Program-made: the position numbers and the translations under genes
Shown here: positions 6,318 to 6,853 of the stretch, piece by piece
Position numbering within the stretch: the first letter of the stretch is position 1
Layout: every line of letters begins with the position of its first letter
Assembly (NCBI GenBank): GCA_017507285.1
Contig: JAFWBF010000013.1
Coordinates: 1 to 6,853, forward strand
Direction: 5' to 3'
DNA from: Bacteroidales bacterium
GTDB taxonomy: Bacteria; Bacteroidota; Bacteroidia; Bacteroidales; P3
Length of the DNA stretch: 6,853 nt
The notes under the pieces: model-generated
Told to the model about the DNA's origin: nothing
Database searches by the model: none
What the model saw: the letters and a program-made list of their open reading frames with translations, nothing else

Positions 6318-6365
6318 TTTTGCCCCTTTTTAAGACACATATAGGTGAAAGGGCAAAAACTTTCA
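6318..6365 (+). other. Competing hairpins ahead of the lipoprotein gene
   Basis: TTTTGCCC (6318-6325) pairs with GGGCAAAA (6351-6358), extended by TTT (6327-6329) with AAA (6348-6350) past a bulged C. Alternatively TGAAAG (6346-6351) pairs with CTTTCA (6360-6365). The two stems share bases and exclude each other. The distance to the lipoprotein ATG is about 46 nt. This could be a leader structure, but no promoter is recognised upstream, so it may equally be a chance or terminator-like fold. Confidence 0.35.
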
Positions 6366-6411
6366 CGTAATAAACACAATAAATATACTAATAATTAAAA
6401 TACTTTTAGTA

Positions 6412-6837
6412 ATGAAAACTTTAAAATTAAAAACCGCCTTATTGGCACTGGCAGCTGTAGGAATGCTAAGCATTAGCAGCTGCGAAAAAGAGAAAGAAGT
6501 AAAAAATCTTTCAGTATCCAACATTAGTTACACCGATTGCTTATCGGCAAGTAAAGATACTTTTAGTAAGGATCTTTCAGATGCCGATTCAATTGTGTAT
6601 TCTTATCAAAACCATACACTGTACATTACTCACCACAATTTACTCGTAGGATGTGGCGAAGACGTACATGTAGATGTTCAACTTATAAACGATACAATCC
6701 GAATTTCGGAATGGACAGACGGATATGTAGATTGTGTTTGCAAGATTGACAACTCCTTTCAAATAAATGATCTTGAGAAAGGTTCTTACATTCTTAATTT
6801 TATTAATTCTGAAATTGTTTTACCAATAAATTTGTAG
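6412..6837 (+). CDS. Small cysteine-containing lipoprotein of unknown function
   Basis: The product is 141 residues. The N-terminus is a lipoprotein signal: basic start (K2, K5, K7), a hydrophobic core of Leu/Ala (about 8-19), and the lipobox ISSC with C24 as the modified cysteine. EKEKE follows directly after C24; charged residues at this place act as a surface-export signal for some Bacteroidetes lipoproteins, so surface exposure is plausible. The mature part is mostly predicted strand (LYITHHNLLVGC, VHVDVQLINDTIRISEW, GSYILNFINSEIVLPI). Four further cysteines stand at 43, 81, 108 and 110, with a CxC at 108-110. The layout (ITH-N...C, NDTI-I-E, C-C, LEKGSY) resembles small Bacteroidetes lipoproteins I have seen, but I cannot name a family. 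Codon use looks more T/A-ending than in the peptidase gene. It may be co-transcribed with the gene starting at 6842. Start: the first ATG, giving the complete signal peptide. Confidence 0.82.
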   Translation: MKTLKLKTALLALAAVGMLSISSCEKEKEVKNLSVSNISYTDCLSASKDTFSKDLSDADSIVYSYQNHTLYITHHNLLVGCGEDVHVDVQLINDTIRISEWTDGYVDCVCKIDNSFQINDLEKGSYILNFINSEIVLPINL

Positions 6838-6841
6838 TATC

Positions 6842-6853
6842 ATGAAAAAATTA
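6842..6853 (+). CDS. Start of a possible next gene (truncated at the window end)
   Basis: ATG at 6842, 4 nt after the stop of the lipoprotein gene, opens a frame reading M-K-K-L before the window ends. A Met-Lys-Lys-Leu start is typical of exported proteins in this phylum, and the very short gap suggests co-transcription. Four codons allow no further statement. Confidence 0.4.

Larger units (their letters stand above)
5794..6411. other. Repeat-dense intergenic region without a credible gene
   Basis: About 620 nt between the terminator at 5755-5793 and the lipoprotein gene. The only open frame of note, 5937-6128, is Pro/Ser-rich and runs through hairpins and tandem repeats, with no family character, so I do not call it. 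The region contains a nested inverted repeat, two separate 22-bp-period tandem arrays, two convergent GGGCG hairpin repeats and a structured stretch just before the next gene, each listed separately. Base composition is markedly C-rich on the plus strand from about 5808 to 6110, unlike both neighbours. No transposase, tRNA or clear -33/-7 promoter is visible. Confidence 0.75.

Noticed and set aside
6401..6408. TACTTTTA as a -7 promoter element for the lipoprotein gene
   Set aside because: The last base deviates from TAnnTTTG, it sits only 3 nt before the ATG, and no TTTG is found about 19 nt upstream.

Overview
The window looks like a piece of a Bacteroidales (Bacteroidetes) chromosome, moderately AT-rich. 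Three things point there. Several promoters match the clade's own consensus (TTTG at about -33, TAnnTTTG at about -7), and Shine-Dalgarno sequences are not evident, starts being preceded by A-rich tracts. The LspA has the long clade-style insertions and a D-S in place of D-R. The other proteins (S9B dipeptidyl peptidase, porin-like beta-barrel, DUF2461/TIGR02453, small Cys-rich lipoprotein) are typical of this phylum. Genus cannot be settled from sequence alone.

Layout. Positions 1-30 hold the 5' end of a tRNA gene on the minus strand, with a near-perfect promoter at 49-79. A T/A-rich divergent intergenic region follows. On the plus strand come a short-chain dehydrogenase (394-1128), then a tight three-gene cluster: lspA (1245-1976), a DUF2461/TIGR02453 protein (1966-2637, overlapping lspA by 11 nt) and a secreted S9B prolyl dipeptidyl peptidase (2658-4835). 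After a 189-nt gap with a promoter-like motif and a perfect 14-bp hairpin lies an outer-membrane beta-barrel protein (5025-5714), closed by a good intrinsic terminator (5755-5793).

From 5794 to 6411 there is no credible gene. The region is packed with small repeats: two unrelated tandem arrays that both have an exact 22-bp period (5865-5930 and 6099-6186), a nested inverted repeat (5829-5941), and two convergent copies of a GGGCG-type hairpin repeat (5996-6021 and 6036-6063). A structured stretch (6318-6365) then precedes a small surface-lipoprotein-like gene (6412-6837). The last 12 nt look like the start of another gene.

How the genes may work together: LspA removes signal peptides from prolipoproteins, and the window carries at least one clear lipoprotein (6412) and one exported protease with an ambiguous lipobox. 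The cluster otherwise looks like ordinary envelope and peptide-catabolism genes. No defence system, CRISPR array, transposase or recognisable new multi-gene system is visible. The most unusual part is the repeat-dense intergenic region with its two independent 22-bp arrays.
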